A stretch of DNA of 36,215 nucleotides from Syntrophomonadaceae bacterium (lineage in GTDB: Bacteria > Bacillota > Syntrophomonadia > Syntrophomonadales > Syntrophomonadaceae), in NCBI GenBank assembly GCA_018432955.1, contig JAHDSE010000115.1:1-36215 (forward strand), given 5' to 3'. Each line of letters starts with the position of its first letter. Within the stretch, counting starts at the first letter, position 1. The translations under genes were made by a program, and so were the position numbers. Shown here in pieces: positions 28,890 to 36,215 of this stretch. The notes beneath the pieces are model-generated. The model searched no databases and had not been told where the DNA came from. It saw only the letters and a program-made list of their open reading frames with translations.

Positions 28890-29753
28890 ATGCAGGAAGA
28901 ATTATTGGAAAATATTATAAATAAGATTGAATCTATAAGTACAGCTATGGAAGAATTAAAAAATAAAGCACAGAATGATCCACTTACAGGGCTGTATAAT
29001 CGGGAGTTTATGGAAGATTGGCTTGAAATTCAGTTTGCTCAGGGAGAGAATTTTGCTATAGCATTTTTAGACCTGGATAAATTCAAATCCGTCAATGACA
29101 CTTACGGCCATGCCGCAGGTGATGCGGTATTAACCCAGTTTTCAGCTTTCTTAAAAACCCAAGTAAGAAAATCAGATGTTGTAATACGGTACGGTGGAGA
29201 AGAAATTATTGTAGGATTGCCTAGTACAAACTTACAGGCAGCCACAAACCTAATAGAGAAAATTCGCCAACAATGGGAACAAACCGACATATCTATATCG
29301 CTTGAAACAAGCATCAGAGTTACTTTTTCAGCAGGAGTCGCTGACTACAAGACAGCAAAAAAAGAAATCGTGAAAATTGCAGATGAAATGGTCTACAAGG
29401 CCAAAGAGTCTGGCAGGAATCAGGTGTGTTCTGGCACGAAAATTAAACAGTCCAAAATTAAAACACAGACAAAAAACCAGCCTATTAACCAGTCTACTGC
29501 AACAACTATATCTGGAATTACAGTAGTAGCAGACGGTACAGCCACGATAGGGAATGTTGTAGGCTCAATTTTGGCTATTATATATCACCTACTTAGAACA
29601 GGCTTTTACTTATTATTACTGGCAGCACTTGTTGCGTTTGTGTTGTTCATTTCAGGCAAAGTTGCAGGAATATTCCCGGTTGAAAACAACTTAACCCAGT
29701 TTTTATTTAATGCTTCAGATGTTATAGGAAATTATGTGAACTACCTATTTTAG
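28890..29753 (+). CDS. Membrane diguanylate cyclase (GGDEF)
   Basis: A 287-residue protein behind AAAGGAGGA. Residues 1-28 are a coiled coil, 29-180 a GGDEF domain: DPLTGLYNREFM, FLDLDKFKSVNDTYGHAAGD and the active-site loop RYGGEEIIVG (GGEEI at 102-106). An inhibitory RxxD site (R93, D96) stands the canonical five residues before it. The usual F of GGEEF is I, a mild change, so activity is likely. A polar linker precedes a C-terminal membrane helix (about 235-262), an inverted order compared with most cyclases. It makes c-di-GMP. The HD-GYP protein at 6993 would remove it. The TM anchor may sense the membrane or transfer apparatus. Confidence 0.93.
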   Translation: MQEELLENIINKIESISTAMEELKNKAQNDPLTGLYNREFMEDWLEIQFAQGENFAIAFLDLDKFKSVNDTYGHAAGDAVLTQFSAFLKTQVRKSDVVIRYGGEEIIVGLPSTNLQAATNLIEKIRQQWEQTDISISLETSIRVTFSAGVADYKTAKKEIVKIADEMVYKAKESGRNQVCSGTKIKQSKIKTQTKNQPINQSTATTISGITVVADGTATIGNVVGSILAIIYHLLRTGFYLLLLAALVAFVLFISGKVAGIFPVENNLTQFLFNASDVIGNYVNYLF

Positions 29754-29768
29754 AAAGGAGGAATCGAA

Positions 29769-30020
29769 ATGACTTCAAAAATAGAGGTTAAAACAAAAGA
29801 AATTAGTCAATCTACAGGCCGTAAAACAGGAAACGTTTTCTTTTTAGTGTGGAACACATTTATGGATGTTATTTATTTATTGGCTATTATTATTGTGGTT
29901 AGTGTAGCTCTATATGTAGCTTATTCAAATGGCGTGGAACATCCGGCTATCGTTTGGGCTGGCGAAAAAATCAACATCGTTTGGACTGGAATCTGCCAGT
30001 ATTTTAAAATAGGAGGTTAA
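29769..30020 (+). CDS. Single-pass membrane protein
   Basis: An 83-residue protein behind AAAGGAGGA, 15 bases after the cyclase. It has a polar N-terminus (SKIEVKTKEISQSTGRK), a membrane helix at about 27-52 (VIYLLAIIIVVSVALYVAY) and a short outside part with two tryptophans. Its last codons contain the SD of the next reading frame. The cyclase also ends in a membrane helix, so the two may interact. Not recognised. Confidence 0.7.
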   Translation: MTSKIEVKTKEISQSTGRKTGNVFFLVWNTFMDVIYLLAIIIVVSVALYVAYSNGVEHPAIVWAGEKINIVWTGICQYFKIGG

Positions 30021-30023
30021 ATT

Positions 30024-30103
30024 ATGGAAAAATCTCTTTTGAGGAATATGCTGAAATAGCAGGTGTAGACTTATCAAAAGTTGTATTTGTTGACATTAAA
30101 TAA
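30024..30103 (+). pseudogene. Short gene broken by a one-base shift
   Basis: After AGGAGG, ATG 30024 reads only 11 codons before TAG. One frame over, the sequence continues sensibly as ISFEEYAEIAGVDLSKVVF to TAA 30101-30103. Adding one A to the AAAAA run at 30028-30032 would join them into a 26-residue protein starting M-E-K-I-S-F. It is either a real frameshift or a homopolymer sequencing error. Confidence 0.5.
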
Positions 30104-30110
30104 ACTATTA

Positions 30111-30134
30111 CCCGGCAATAGCCGGGGTTTTTTT
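30111..30134 (+). terminator. Intrinsic terminator
   Basis: CCCGGC and GCCGGG with an AATA loop, followed by seven T. Confidence 0.85.
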
Positions 30135-30159
30135 AAGGACATTTTAAGGGGGTGATTAA

Positions 30160-30237
30160 ATGAGGTGTAGAGCCAGTCCTAAAAATATATTATTTAAAGG
30201 AGTAATTCACAAAGGAGGAATGATTGATTTTGCGTAA
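30160..30237 (+). CDS. Possible 25-codon leader peptide
   Basis: ATG 30160 after AAGGGGGTGAT opens 25 codons (M-R-C-R-A-S-P-K-N) ending at TAA 30235, overlapping the start of the adhesin gene and covering its SD. Ribosomes on this frame would pass over the next ribosome site, so it may couple or regulate adhesin translation. It may also be chance. Confidence 0.35.
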   Translation: MRCRASPKNILFKGVIHKGGMIDFA

Positions 30238-32464
30238 AAAGATTTCGATTTTAATATTGTTTGCGTTTATGTTCTCATTATTCCCGGTTTCGGCGTTTGC
30301 GGCTGATATCACGGGATTAGAGATTATGGTTCCGCAAGCCATAATTAATTCTGGCGATACTATCCAAGCAACAGCAATTCTAAGATACGCTGATGGATCG
30401 ATTCAAGACGTATCTAATCAAGTTGTTTGGCAAAGCCAAGATGAAGATATTGCAAGTGTTAATGATAGTGGATTAATTACTGGTCAATACTGGTCAACAG
30501 GTGAAACAAGATTAGGAGTTGTATTTATTGATGCTATATATACGACTCCAACCTTTACCGTATTTTCTGACCAAATAAGAGTTCAACTTGTCTATAATGC
30601 TATTGATGATTATTATATTTATCCGAGCGGAGAATTATATATTTTAGAAGGGCAAACAATCCCAATTAAAGCACTGAAAAAAGATGGAACATTAAGTAAT
30701 GATATTACTATTAATCAACTTTCGGGCGATTTTTTTGTAATTAATCCTAATAACTCAATTACCGGAAACCAAGAGGAATATGGGGTATTTCAAATAACCA
30801 TGCCGGATGGAAGCAAGAAAGAATTAACTATTTTTGTTCGTACTAAAGGTCCATCTTCTTCTGCAGGAGGTCAGGCTTATTTTGAGTCTGCTATATCTTA
30901 TAGGCATTATAATATTAATCCAGCCTCTGAAGATAGTTTTTACAATTTACCAGCAAGCAAATTTGTTGTTGATCCAAGCAGAACTTCGCACCCTTGGACG
31001 TCCCTCTTAAATCCTTCTGGTACAGGGCCAATAGATGCTACTTTTGATATTGGCGAGACTAAAACATATTCGTACGATTTTAGTGGGTTCGACCATGGCA
31101 CAATTAAATTGTTTTTTGAATCTGAACCTGGGAGCCTAATCATAACTCCAGGCAAAGTAGAGAGTCCTGTAAATAATAAAAATATTTTTGAAGTTAGTCA
31201 TTACTCTAACACCCGCGGTAGAGGGGATATTCCAGTAAAAATTACCGCACCAATAGGCGATGCGCATAGAGCACGAATTGTTGTCGAGCTTTGGGATGAA
31301 AATGGATTACAATTCCGTGGATTCCAGCCATTATGTATTCATTCATTTACTGAATGTGATAATACTAACACCGATATACTCAGGTATAAAACGGGAAATG
31401 AGTGGGTAAAGGCCGTTCCGAATGAAGCCAGGAAAATAGGACAGACAGTACAATTACAAGCACAATACTTTTTTGCGGATGATAATAAGTTAGCTGATGC
31501 AACCGTTAAAGCACCTGCTGTTAATATGCCTGTAAAATGGACAATTAGTTCTGGTGAAGGTGTATTTACAAATAATACAACAACAATCACTACATTTACT
31601 GATAATAATGGGTTTGCAACTACAACATATACTCCTTCCACTAATGGACAAAACACTGTATGGGCAACCCCAGATTGGAATGACAAAAATAAATGGGTGA
31701 TGTCTAATCATATCAGTGCTGGTCCAAGCCGTATGCCTTTTGGCTGGTATATTAAGCCTATAGCTCAAGCACCACCTGCTCCAGCACCTACACCACCAGC
31801 ACCTACTCCAGCACCTGCACCTGCTCCAGCACCTGCTCCAGCACCTGCTCCAGAGTCAGAACCAGAACCTACTCCAGAGCCAGATTCTATACCAGAACCT
31901 GAGCCTGAACCAGTAACACCAGTCCCGACACCTGAACCAGTAGTCGAACCAGAATCAGCACCCCTGCCAGCACCAAAACCAGTAATTAAAAAGATAACTA
32001 AGAAAATACCTGAGCCAATCATTGGCACAGTAACAGGCATAATAAAGATGAAAGATGGCAAGCCGTTGACTAATGCGAGGTTAGAGCTACACTCAAAACC
32101 GCTCACAACTTATACCGACAGCAAAGGTTATTTTGAGTTTAACAATGTGCCACTTGGCGACCATAAACTATATCTTGCAGACCTTACAATTACCGATGTA
32201 AAAATACTAATTAAAACCCTGCAGGTAGCTACAGCAGATGAAACCAGATATATTCCTATCAGTAAAACCGTAAAAGACCTTGAAACTGCACAAGTAACCT
32301 TAACCGAAACCGATCCAGAAAAAGAAGTAGAAATGATAGTTGATTTTGAATTACCAGAAAAAGAACCTGAAAAGAAAACTCCTATATGGCCCTGGTTGTT
32401 GTTATTTTTATTGTTGCTGCTTATCCTAAGACGTAGACGTAAATTGAAACAGGAACAGCAATAG
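30224..32464 (+). CDS. Large surface-anchored adhesin-like protein
   Basis: A 746-residue protein. AAAGGAGG is followed by TTG at 30224 and at 30230, and either could start it. A signal peptide runs to about residue 26. Residues 28-115 are an Ig-like Big_2 domain (SGDTIQATAILRYADGS, then IASVNDSGLITG). A second Ig-like region lies near 395-500. About 510-590 is a Pro/Ala then Pro/Glu repeat stalk, followed by a carboxypeptidase-regulatory-like domain (VTGIIKMKDGKPLTNARLEL, GYFEFNNVPLGDHKL). A membrane helix and RRRRK end the protein without a visible LPxTG, so it is membrane-anchored. It could mediate mating-pair contact or attachment. Confidence 0.88.
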   Translation: MILRKKISILILFAFMFSLFPVSAFAADITGLEIMVPQAIINSGDTIQATAILRYADGSIQDVSNQVVWQSQDEDIASVNDSGLITGQYWSTGETRLGVVFIDAIYTTPTFTVFSDQIRVQLVYNAIDDYYIYPSGELYILEGQTIPIKALKKDGTLSNDITINQLSGDFFVINPNNSITGNQEEYGVFQITMPDGSKKELTIFVRTKGPSSSAGGQAYFESAISYRHYNINPASEDSFYNLPASKFVVDPSRTSHPWTSLLNPSGTGPIDATFDIGETKTYSYDFSGFDHGTIKLFFESEPGSLIITPGKVESPVNNKNIFEVSHYSNTRGRGDIPVKITAPIGDAHRARIVVELWDENGLQFRGFQPLCIHSFTECDNTNTDILRYKTGNEWVKAVPNEARKIGQTVQLQAQYFFADDNKLADATVKAPAVNMPVKWTISSGEGVFTNNTTTITTFTDNNGFATTTYTPSTNGQNTVWATPDWNDKNKWVMSNHISAGPSRMPFGWYIKPIAQAPPAPAPTPPAPTPAPAPAPAPAPAPAPESEPEPTPEPDSIPEPEPEPVTPVPTPEPVVEPESAPLPAPKPVIKKITKKIPEPIIGTVTGIIKMKDGKPLTNARLELHSKPLTTYTDSKGYFEFNNVPLGDHKLYLADLTITDVKILIKTLQVATADETRYIPISKTVKDLETAQVTLTETDPEKEVEMIVDFELPEKEPEKKTPIWPWLLLFLLLLLILRRRRKLKQEQQ

Positions 32465-32470
32465 ACTATA

Positions 32471-32495
32471 AGCCCGCTTCAGCGGGCTTTTTTTA
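32471..32495 (+). terminator. Intrinsic terminator
   Basis: AGCCCGC and GCGGGCT with a TTCA loop, followed by seven T. The stem is the same as at 28834. Confidence 0.9.
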
Positions 32496-32522
32496 TGACT
32501 ATTTATAAAGGAGGGTAGTATT

Positions 32523-32627
32523 ATGGTTATATTTTTTGGTTGTAGTTGTCTGTTTGTAGGTTTTTGTTTGGGTTTATTGTGTGCTAATACACATATTTTT
32601 AAAAAATATTTTAAAGGAGGTATTTAA
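32523..32627 (+). CDS. 34-residue cysteine-containing membrane peptide
   Basis: ATG 32523 follows AAAGGAGGG. The peptide has a hydrophobic helix with three cysteines (FFGCSCLFVGFCLGLLC, a fourth at its end) and a basic tail (F-K-K-Y-F-K-G-G-I) that encodes the SD of the next gene. Its stop is three bases before the next start, so translation is likely coupled. Function unknown. It resembles the other tiny membrane peptides of the element. Confidence 0.6.
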   Translation: MVIFFGCSCLFVGFCLGLLCANTHIFKKYFKGGI

Positions 32628-32629
32628 AA

Positions 32630-33970
32630 TTGAGAAAATTAATAATCCCATTTTTAGTCGTTTTTATGCTGTTTGCGCTTAATATTACTGCTTTTGCAGA
32701 GGGTGAGCCAGCTACTAACCCTATATCAGAACCCATAGAAGTTGTTGCTCCTGAGCCTATTTCAGAGCCAGAATCAGCACCACAGCCTACTTCAGAATCA
32801 GAACCCGAACCAGAGCCTACTTTAGAGCCAGAACCAGAACCAATAGTCGAATCAGAGCCAGAACCAGAACCAGAACTTGAACTAGCAGTCGAATCTGAAG
32901 TTATTTCAGAAGGAACTCCTGTAGAAAACACTATTACTGAAATGGAAATTCAAGAAATGCTTATTCTAAATTCTGTTACTGGCGTATCCGATACTTTGAG
33001 AATTACTTTTTCGCTTAACGGCAAAAATATAGCAATAATAAAAGGCAGTCAAATACTTCATCAAGAACCCTTTCCAGCCAGCGAAAAAAACCAATTAAAA
33101 ATTCGTTTGGAGGGTGAAGGAAAATTAATAGGAGCTAAATTTAATTTCCAGCCATTTGAAGTTGCGCCAATACTATCTCCTGTATTGCCTCCTATTATAG
33201 AACCGATATTAAGGCCCATAAATGAACAGCCCAAAGATAAAGAAATAGTCGAACCTAAACTCGAAGTTCCTGAAATTCCAATAAATAAAGAAAAAACTGA
33301 ATCAACAGAAGAACCTCTTGCTAAAAAAACAACTGAAACTGAATTTGAAACTTCTAATGAAGAAATAGCCGAACCTGAAACTACTGAAGTTCTGATAGAT
33401 AAAGAAAATACTGTTACTGAAGATGATGTCACTACAAAAAATATAGATGCTATCGAAGATACTATTGCCGAAGGAGATCCTTCCGACAACGAAGGTATTG
33501 CTGAAGAAACCACAATTCCCGAAGATACAAATGATACTAACGAAGAAGTTATTGAGGAATCCAGCCAAGAAATTAATTTGGTAGAAGATGCTGCCGAAAC
33601 CGGAACGGCTACTGAAGAAATTATCGAAGGTGATTCTGCGGAAATTGCAGAAAATGATGTTGAAAACAATATTGAAGATTTCACAGAAAATAATGAAGAT
33701 CCTGTTATTGAAAATAATGCCACTACAGAAAGTATCGAAGGTCATACTGCAAACGACACTGAAGAAATTATAATACCCGAAAATACCGAAGTCACAGAGG
33801 AATCCAGCCAAGAAGTTAGTCCCGTAGAAGATGCTACCGAAACTGGGACGGTTATTGAAGATGCTCTAATTTCTGAAAACACCGAGGGTATAGAGCCCGT
33901 TACAGAAGATGATACTGAAATTGAGGAACTCAATCAGACAGAAGATAGTCAACCTGTTAGCGAAGAATAA
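32630..33970 (+). CDS. Secreted acidic Pro/Glu-rich protein
   Basis: A 446-residue protein with a TTG start after AAAGGAGG and a signal peptide to about residue 23 (I-T-A-F-A-E). Residues 30-95 are PE repeats (S-E-P-E-P-E-P-T-L-E-P-E-P), like the stalk of the neighbouring adhesin. Residues about 110-175 may be a small beta domain (LRITFSLNGKNIAIIKGSQI). From about 200 to the end it is a very acidic, Thr/Glu/Asn-rich, low-complexity tract with a duplicated segment (E-E-S-S-Q-E-I/V and V-E-D-A-x-E-T-G-T). It has no anchor, so it is probably released or loosely surface-bound. Not assigned to a family. Confidence 0.8.
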   Translation: MRKLIIPFLVVFMLFALNITAFAEGEPATNPISEPIEVVAPEPISEPESAPQPTSESEPEPEPTLEPEPEPIVESEPEPEPELELAVESEVISEGTPVENTITEMEIQEMLILNSVTGVSDTLRITFSLNGKNIAIIKGSQILHQEPFPASEKNQLKIRLEGEGKLIGAKFNFQPFEVAPILSPVLPPIIEPILRPINEQPKDKEIVEPKLEVPEIPINKEKTESTEEPLAKKTTETEFETSNEEIAEPETTEVLIDKENTVTEDDVTTKNIDAIEDTIAEGDPSDNEGIAEETTIPEDTNDTNEEVIEESSQEINLVEDAAETGTATEEIIEGDSAEIAENDVENNIEDFTENNEDPVIENNATTESIEGHTANDTEEIIIPENTEVTEESSQEVSPVEDATETGTVIEDALISENTEGIEPVTEDDTEIEELNQTEDSQPVSEE

Positions 33971-33977
33971 ATCTACC

Positions 33978-34005
33978 GCCGGGCCGAGTGCCCGGCCTTT
34001 TTTTT
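33978..34005 (+). terminator. Intrinsic terminator
   Basis: GCCGGGC and GCCCGGC with a five-base loop, followed by eight T, directly before the next SD. Confidence 0.9.
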
Positions 34006-34026
34006 AAGAAAGGAGGAATGAGCTTA

Positions 34027-34473
34027 ATGGAGCATCAAGACAAACTGAGAAATCGTAAAACTTGGATACTTTGGGTGATTATAGCATTATTATTGTTTGC
34101 GCTAATCTACTCATATACCCGTCCAGTACAGGAAGTTGCAGGTCCAGAACTAGGCAAACCTGGAACCGAGTATTTTAACCAGGAGCCGGAAAAGCAAGAG
34201 CAAGAAAAACTGGGTAAAATTGGTGTTTCTATCCCTGCCTGTCTTACTGTGCAGGATGAGAAAGCATTGATAACTATTACCAACACTGGAGATCAGGCAT
34301 ATGTGCCTTACACGCTTGCAGAAGGGAGGGAAATTTATCGAGCAAGCAAAATTATTGAACCTGGCGAAAAAGTATCGGCAGTAATCCCAGTGGGAACTGC
34401 CAAGAGTTGCATAACTTATGTTGAAACCCTACATGGAGAAAAATTTTCTGTTACAACTAAATTAGTCCGATAA
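34027..34473 (+). CDS. Membrane-anchored protein with extracellular beta domain
   Basis: A 148-residue protein. ATG 34027 is ten bases after AAAGGAGG, whereas ATG 34018 is one base away. A single membrane helix (about 13-31, WILWVIIALLLFALIY) with a basic front suggests an N-in anchor. The remainder (about 65-148) is beta-rich with ALITITNTGDQAYVPYTLAE and an S-K-I-I-E-P-G-E-K pattern like a small Ig-type or CARDB-like domain. It belongs to the surface-protein run and might be an assembly or anchoring factor. Function unknown. Confidence 0.75.
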   Translation: MEHQDKLRNRKTWILWVIIALLLFALIYSYTRPVQEVAGPELGKPGTEYFNQEPEKQEQEKLGKIGVSIPACLTVQDEKALITITNTGDQAYVPYTLAEGREIYRASKIIEPGEKVSAVIPVGTAKSCITYVETLHGEKFSVTTKLVR

Positions 34474-34485
34474 GGAGGGTTTTTT

Positions 34486-35661
34486 TTGAAAAAAACTATT
34501 TTAATTTTAACTTTATTGTTTGTTGGGTTTTTTGTTTTTGCAGGGGTTGCGAGTGCTGCTGATGAAGATTTTACTTTTAACAGTAGTACAGGGACAATAA
34601 CCAATTATACCGGCCCTGGTGGAGACGTGGTAATACCTTCGCAAATTGGCGGTGTCGATGTTGTGGAGATAGGTAGTTATGTTTTCCAAAATTGTACCAA
34701 CTTAACCGATATTACTATCCCAGATTTTGTAACTAGCATAGAAAGTAATGCTTTCTATAACTGTACCAGTTTAACCAGTATTGATATCCCAGATAGTGTA
34801 ACTTCTATAGGAGATTTTGCTTTCCAAAATTGTACCAGTTTAACCAGCGTTGATTTTGGTGATGTAGATAAAATCAATTTCGGCTGTTTTGTTTTTTCAA
34901 ATACTAATATCAGCGAATTTGTTTTTAAAGATGGCACTACTACTGTGCCAGAAGAAATATTTTATGATTGTACCAGTTTAACCAGCGTAATTATCCCAGA
35001 TAGTGTAACTTCTATAGGATTTTCTGCTTTCCAAAATTGTACCAACTTAACCGATATTACTATCCCAGATTTTGTAACTAGCATAGAAAGTAATGCTTTC
35101 TATAACTGTACCAGTTTAACCAGTATTACTATTAATAATCCAGACACAAATATTTATAATAGTTCTCATACAATTCCTGAACAAGCAATCATAAAAGGTT
35201 ATAAGGTTTCTACTGCAAAAACCTATGCAGACAAATACAATAGAATTTTTGAAAATCTTTGGGAGGCTGGATTGCCCGGCAAAGAGAATATTGACATCCC
35301 CGAACCAGAAGATAGGCCACTTACATCAGACGAATCCGCAACTCCAACCATTGATATTCCCGAACCAGATGAATTTATTTTCACACCTGGTCAGGCAGAA
35401 ATTAATATTAACATTCCTGATGTTGTACCTCGGGAACTCAAAAATGGGGAACCTGGTGTTTCCCAAATTAACGTACCAACTCTAACTGCTAGAGATCTTA
35501 TTCATGGTCAGTCAGGAAGTGTTAACCTCACTGTACCCGATAGTAGCACTAAAACGTTCGACCATGGGACTCCCGGCAGTACCAACATTACTATTCCAGA
35601 TATAGAGCCAAGAGAATTAACTCAAGGCCAGGGCGGCACAGTAACTGTGACCATTAAATAA
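34486..35661 (+). CDS. Secreted BspA-type leucine-rich-repeat protein
   Basis: A 391-residue protein with a TTG start after AAGGAGGG and a signal peptide to about residue 25 (ASA). Residues about 45-235 contain BspA/LRR_5 repeats of about 23 residues: F-x-N-C-T-x-L-T-x-I-x-I-P-D-x-V-T-S-I. The C-terminal 130 residues form about five repeats around P-R-E-L-x-x-G-x-P-G with I-N-V-P or I-T-I-P strands. BspA-type proteins bind host or bacterial surfaces. No membrane or LPxTG anchor is seen, so the C-terminal repeats may attach it. Two DNA segments of 100 bp are identical within it. Confidence 0.9.
   Translation: MKKTILILTLLFVGFFVFAGVASAADEDFTFNSSTGTITNYTGPGGDVVIPSQIGGVDVVEIGSYVFQNCTNLTDITIPDFVTSIESNAFYNCTSLTSIDIPDSVTSIGDFAFQNCTSLTSVDFGDVDKINFGCFVFSNTNISEFVFKDGTTTVPEEIFYDCTSLTSVIIPDSVTSIGFSAFQNCTNLTDITIPDFVTSIESNAFYNCTSLTSITINNPDTNIYNSSHTIPEQAIIKGYKVSTAKTYADKYNRIFENLWEAGLPGKENIDIPEPEDRPLTSDESATPTIDIPEPDEFIFTPGQAEININIPDVVPRELKNGEPGVSQINVPTLTARDLIHGQSGSVNLTVPDSSTKTFDHGTPGSTNITIPDIEPRELTQGQGGTVTVTIK
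34683..34782 (+). repeat. 100-bp direct repeat, copy A
   Basis: Identical over 100 bases to 35028-35127, offset 345 bp (115 codons, frame kept). It encodes LRR units. Confidence 0.92.
35028..35127 (+). repeat. 100-bp direct repeat, copy B
   Basis: Second identical copy of 34683-34782 within the BspA-type gene. Recombination between the copies would delete 345 bp and leave the frame intact. Confidence 0.92.
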
Positions 35662-35682
35662 ATTTTGAGGAGGAAAAAATAT

Positions 35683-36111
35683 ATGACGAAAATTAATAAA
35701 ACCCAAGTTGCTCAGATTATGCTTATAGCCTTTTTGGGATTTGCATTAATCACGCCTATTGCTAATGCCGATACAACTATATCCCTGCAAGGACAAATTG
35801 ATCCTGCGACTATTGATATTTCAATAGATAAAGCAGCTCTCACCATGGATATTGCTGCAGGAGATACTGAAGCTAGTGATGCTGTTACTGTTTCAAGCAC
35901 AGCCTTGATTCCCGTTAAAATGACGCTTGAGTCTGTCTCGCATGAAGCTGAGAGTTGGGAACCTACCCTTATTACTACTGATCCAACTGCTTTAGGATTA
36001 GCAGATGCGCAATCCCAAGCGAGATTAACCTTCAACTCTGTTACTGATGATACTGATTACAGCGTTGCCCCACCTGGGATATACCCGATTTGTCGGACAC
36101 ACAGTAGTTAG
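35683..36111 (+). pseudogene. Surface protein gene cut by an insertion element
   Basis: ATG 35683 follows GAGGAGG. The protein has a signal peptide to about residue 30 (ITPIANA) and a beta-rich mature part with Thr, Ala and Asp (DTTISLQGQIDPATIDISID). The native sequence appears to run to about 36090, where an IS end begins. The last residues before the stop (C-R-T-H-S-S) come from IS sequence. It is therefore a truncated product of at most 142 residues whose normal C-terminus lies beyond the insertion. It belongs to the surface run by its context and composition. Confidence 0.7.
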
Positions 36112-36215
36112 GTAAAATAACAACTGTGGGGAGGATGAATTTATGGGTAACACTGGGAAGCGTTATGATGCTGAATTTAGGGCAGATGCTGTCAGATTAG
36201 TAAAAGAAAGTTGTC
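36091..36215 (+). mobile_element. Left end of an IS3-like insertion sequence
   Basis: A TG-starting terminal sequence (TGTCGGACACACAG) is followed after about 50 bases by a transposase orfA start. It interrupts the surface-protein gene. The right end lies beyond the window, so the full element and target duplication cannot be seen. The exact left boundary is inferred from the break in coding. Confidence 0.7.
36143..36215 (+). CDS. IS3-family transposase OrfA, 5' part
   Basis: ATG 36143 after GGGGAGGA. The visible residues (KRYDAEFRADAVRLVKES) are the typical beginning of the IS3 OrfA helix-turn-helix protein (x-R-x-x-x-E-F-K-x-x-A-V-x-L). The rest is outside the window. OrfA binds the IS ends and, through a frameshift, is usually fused to the DDE transposase OrfB. 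Confidence 0.8.
   Translation, partial: MGNTGKRYDAEFRADAVRLVKESC

Noticed and set aside
33061-33723. Minus-strand Ser/Val-rich frames opposite the acidic surface protein.
   Set aside because: They are the reverse reading of Glu/Thr-rich repeats, without start signals.

Overview
The window looks like most of a mobile genetic element from a low-GC Gram-positive anaerobe, probably a clostridial Bacillota. The evidence is AT-rich coding, very strong Shine-Dalgarno sites (AAAGGAGG) in front of nearly every gene, heavy use of TTG starts (about 13 genes), a copper-amine-oxidase-N-type secreted protein, a BspA-type leucine-rich-repeat protein, LysM and M23 wall proteins, and an encoded tRNA CCA end. 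The element carries partner sets for replication, segregation and transfer, so it is either a plasmid or an integrated conjugative or mobilizable element. A 3' fragment of a tRNA-Ala gene at 183-232 marks a likely attachment site, with the element to its right. No VirB4-type ATPase or other mating-pore core gene is in the window.

Layout. 1-232: flanking DNA and tRNA fragment. 457-1148: small protein plus GNAT pair resembling a toxin-antitoxin. 1267-4838: secreted proteins, unknown genes and an orphan ribbon-helix-helix antitoxin. 4954-6821: replisome-organizer-like protein with internal 23-bp repeats, a small basic protein and a tyrosine recombinase. 6828-9969: promoter, structured leader, HD-GYP phosphodiesterase, topoisomerase III and an XRE regulator. 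9991-10315: broken AntA-type antirepressor. 10393-11738: S1-like RNA-binding protein and an unknown gene. 11763-13572: a promoter-to-terminator small RNA, a 21-codon membrane peptide, a GC-rich structured leader and a retron-type reverse transcriptase with an unidentified C-terminal domain. 13648-14469: unknown gene and a minimal site-2-type membrane protease. 14492-14688: palindromic repeats related to the AntA remnant. 14689-16486: XRE repressor and divergent gene with two tandem operators between them.

17116-18295 holds a probable plasmid initiator gene whose 3' end runs into four perfect 22-bp iterons, the best candidate replication origin. It is followed by a DnaB-like helicase, an HU-like protein, a ParM-like actin, an M23 peptidase, a CCGGTA repeat cluster, a small RHH protein (ParR-like) and a membrane J-domain protein. 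23970-24080 is a strongly structured oriT candidate, followed by a MobC-like protein, a MobA/VirD2-type relaxase, a coiled-coil protein and a VirD4/TraG coupling protein. 27656-29753 has tiny membrane peptides, an HtpX-like protease and a membrane GGDEF diguanylate cyclase. 30224-36085 is a run of secreted or anchored surface proteins (Big_2-like adhesin, acidic Pro/Glu-rich protein, BspA LRR protein). It ends where an IS3-like element interrupts a surface gene.

Points most worth following up are the retron with its extra domain, small RNA and membrane peptide; an element that encodes both a c-di-GMP synthase and a c-di-GMP phosphodiesterase; and the habit of placing an intrinsic-terminator hairpin directly before many ribosome binding sites, which would need antitermination, internal promoters or RNA processing for long-range expression.
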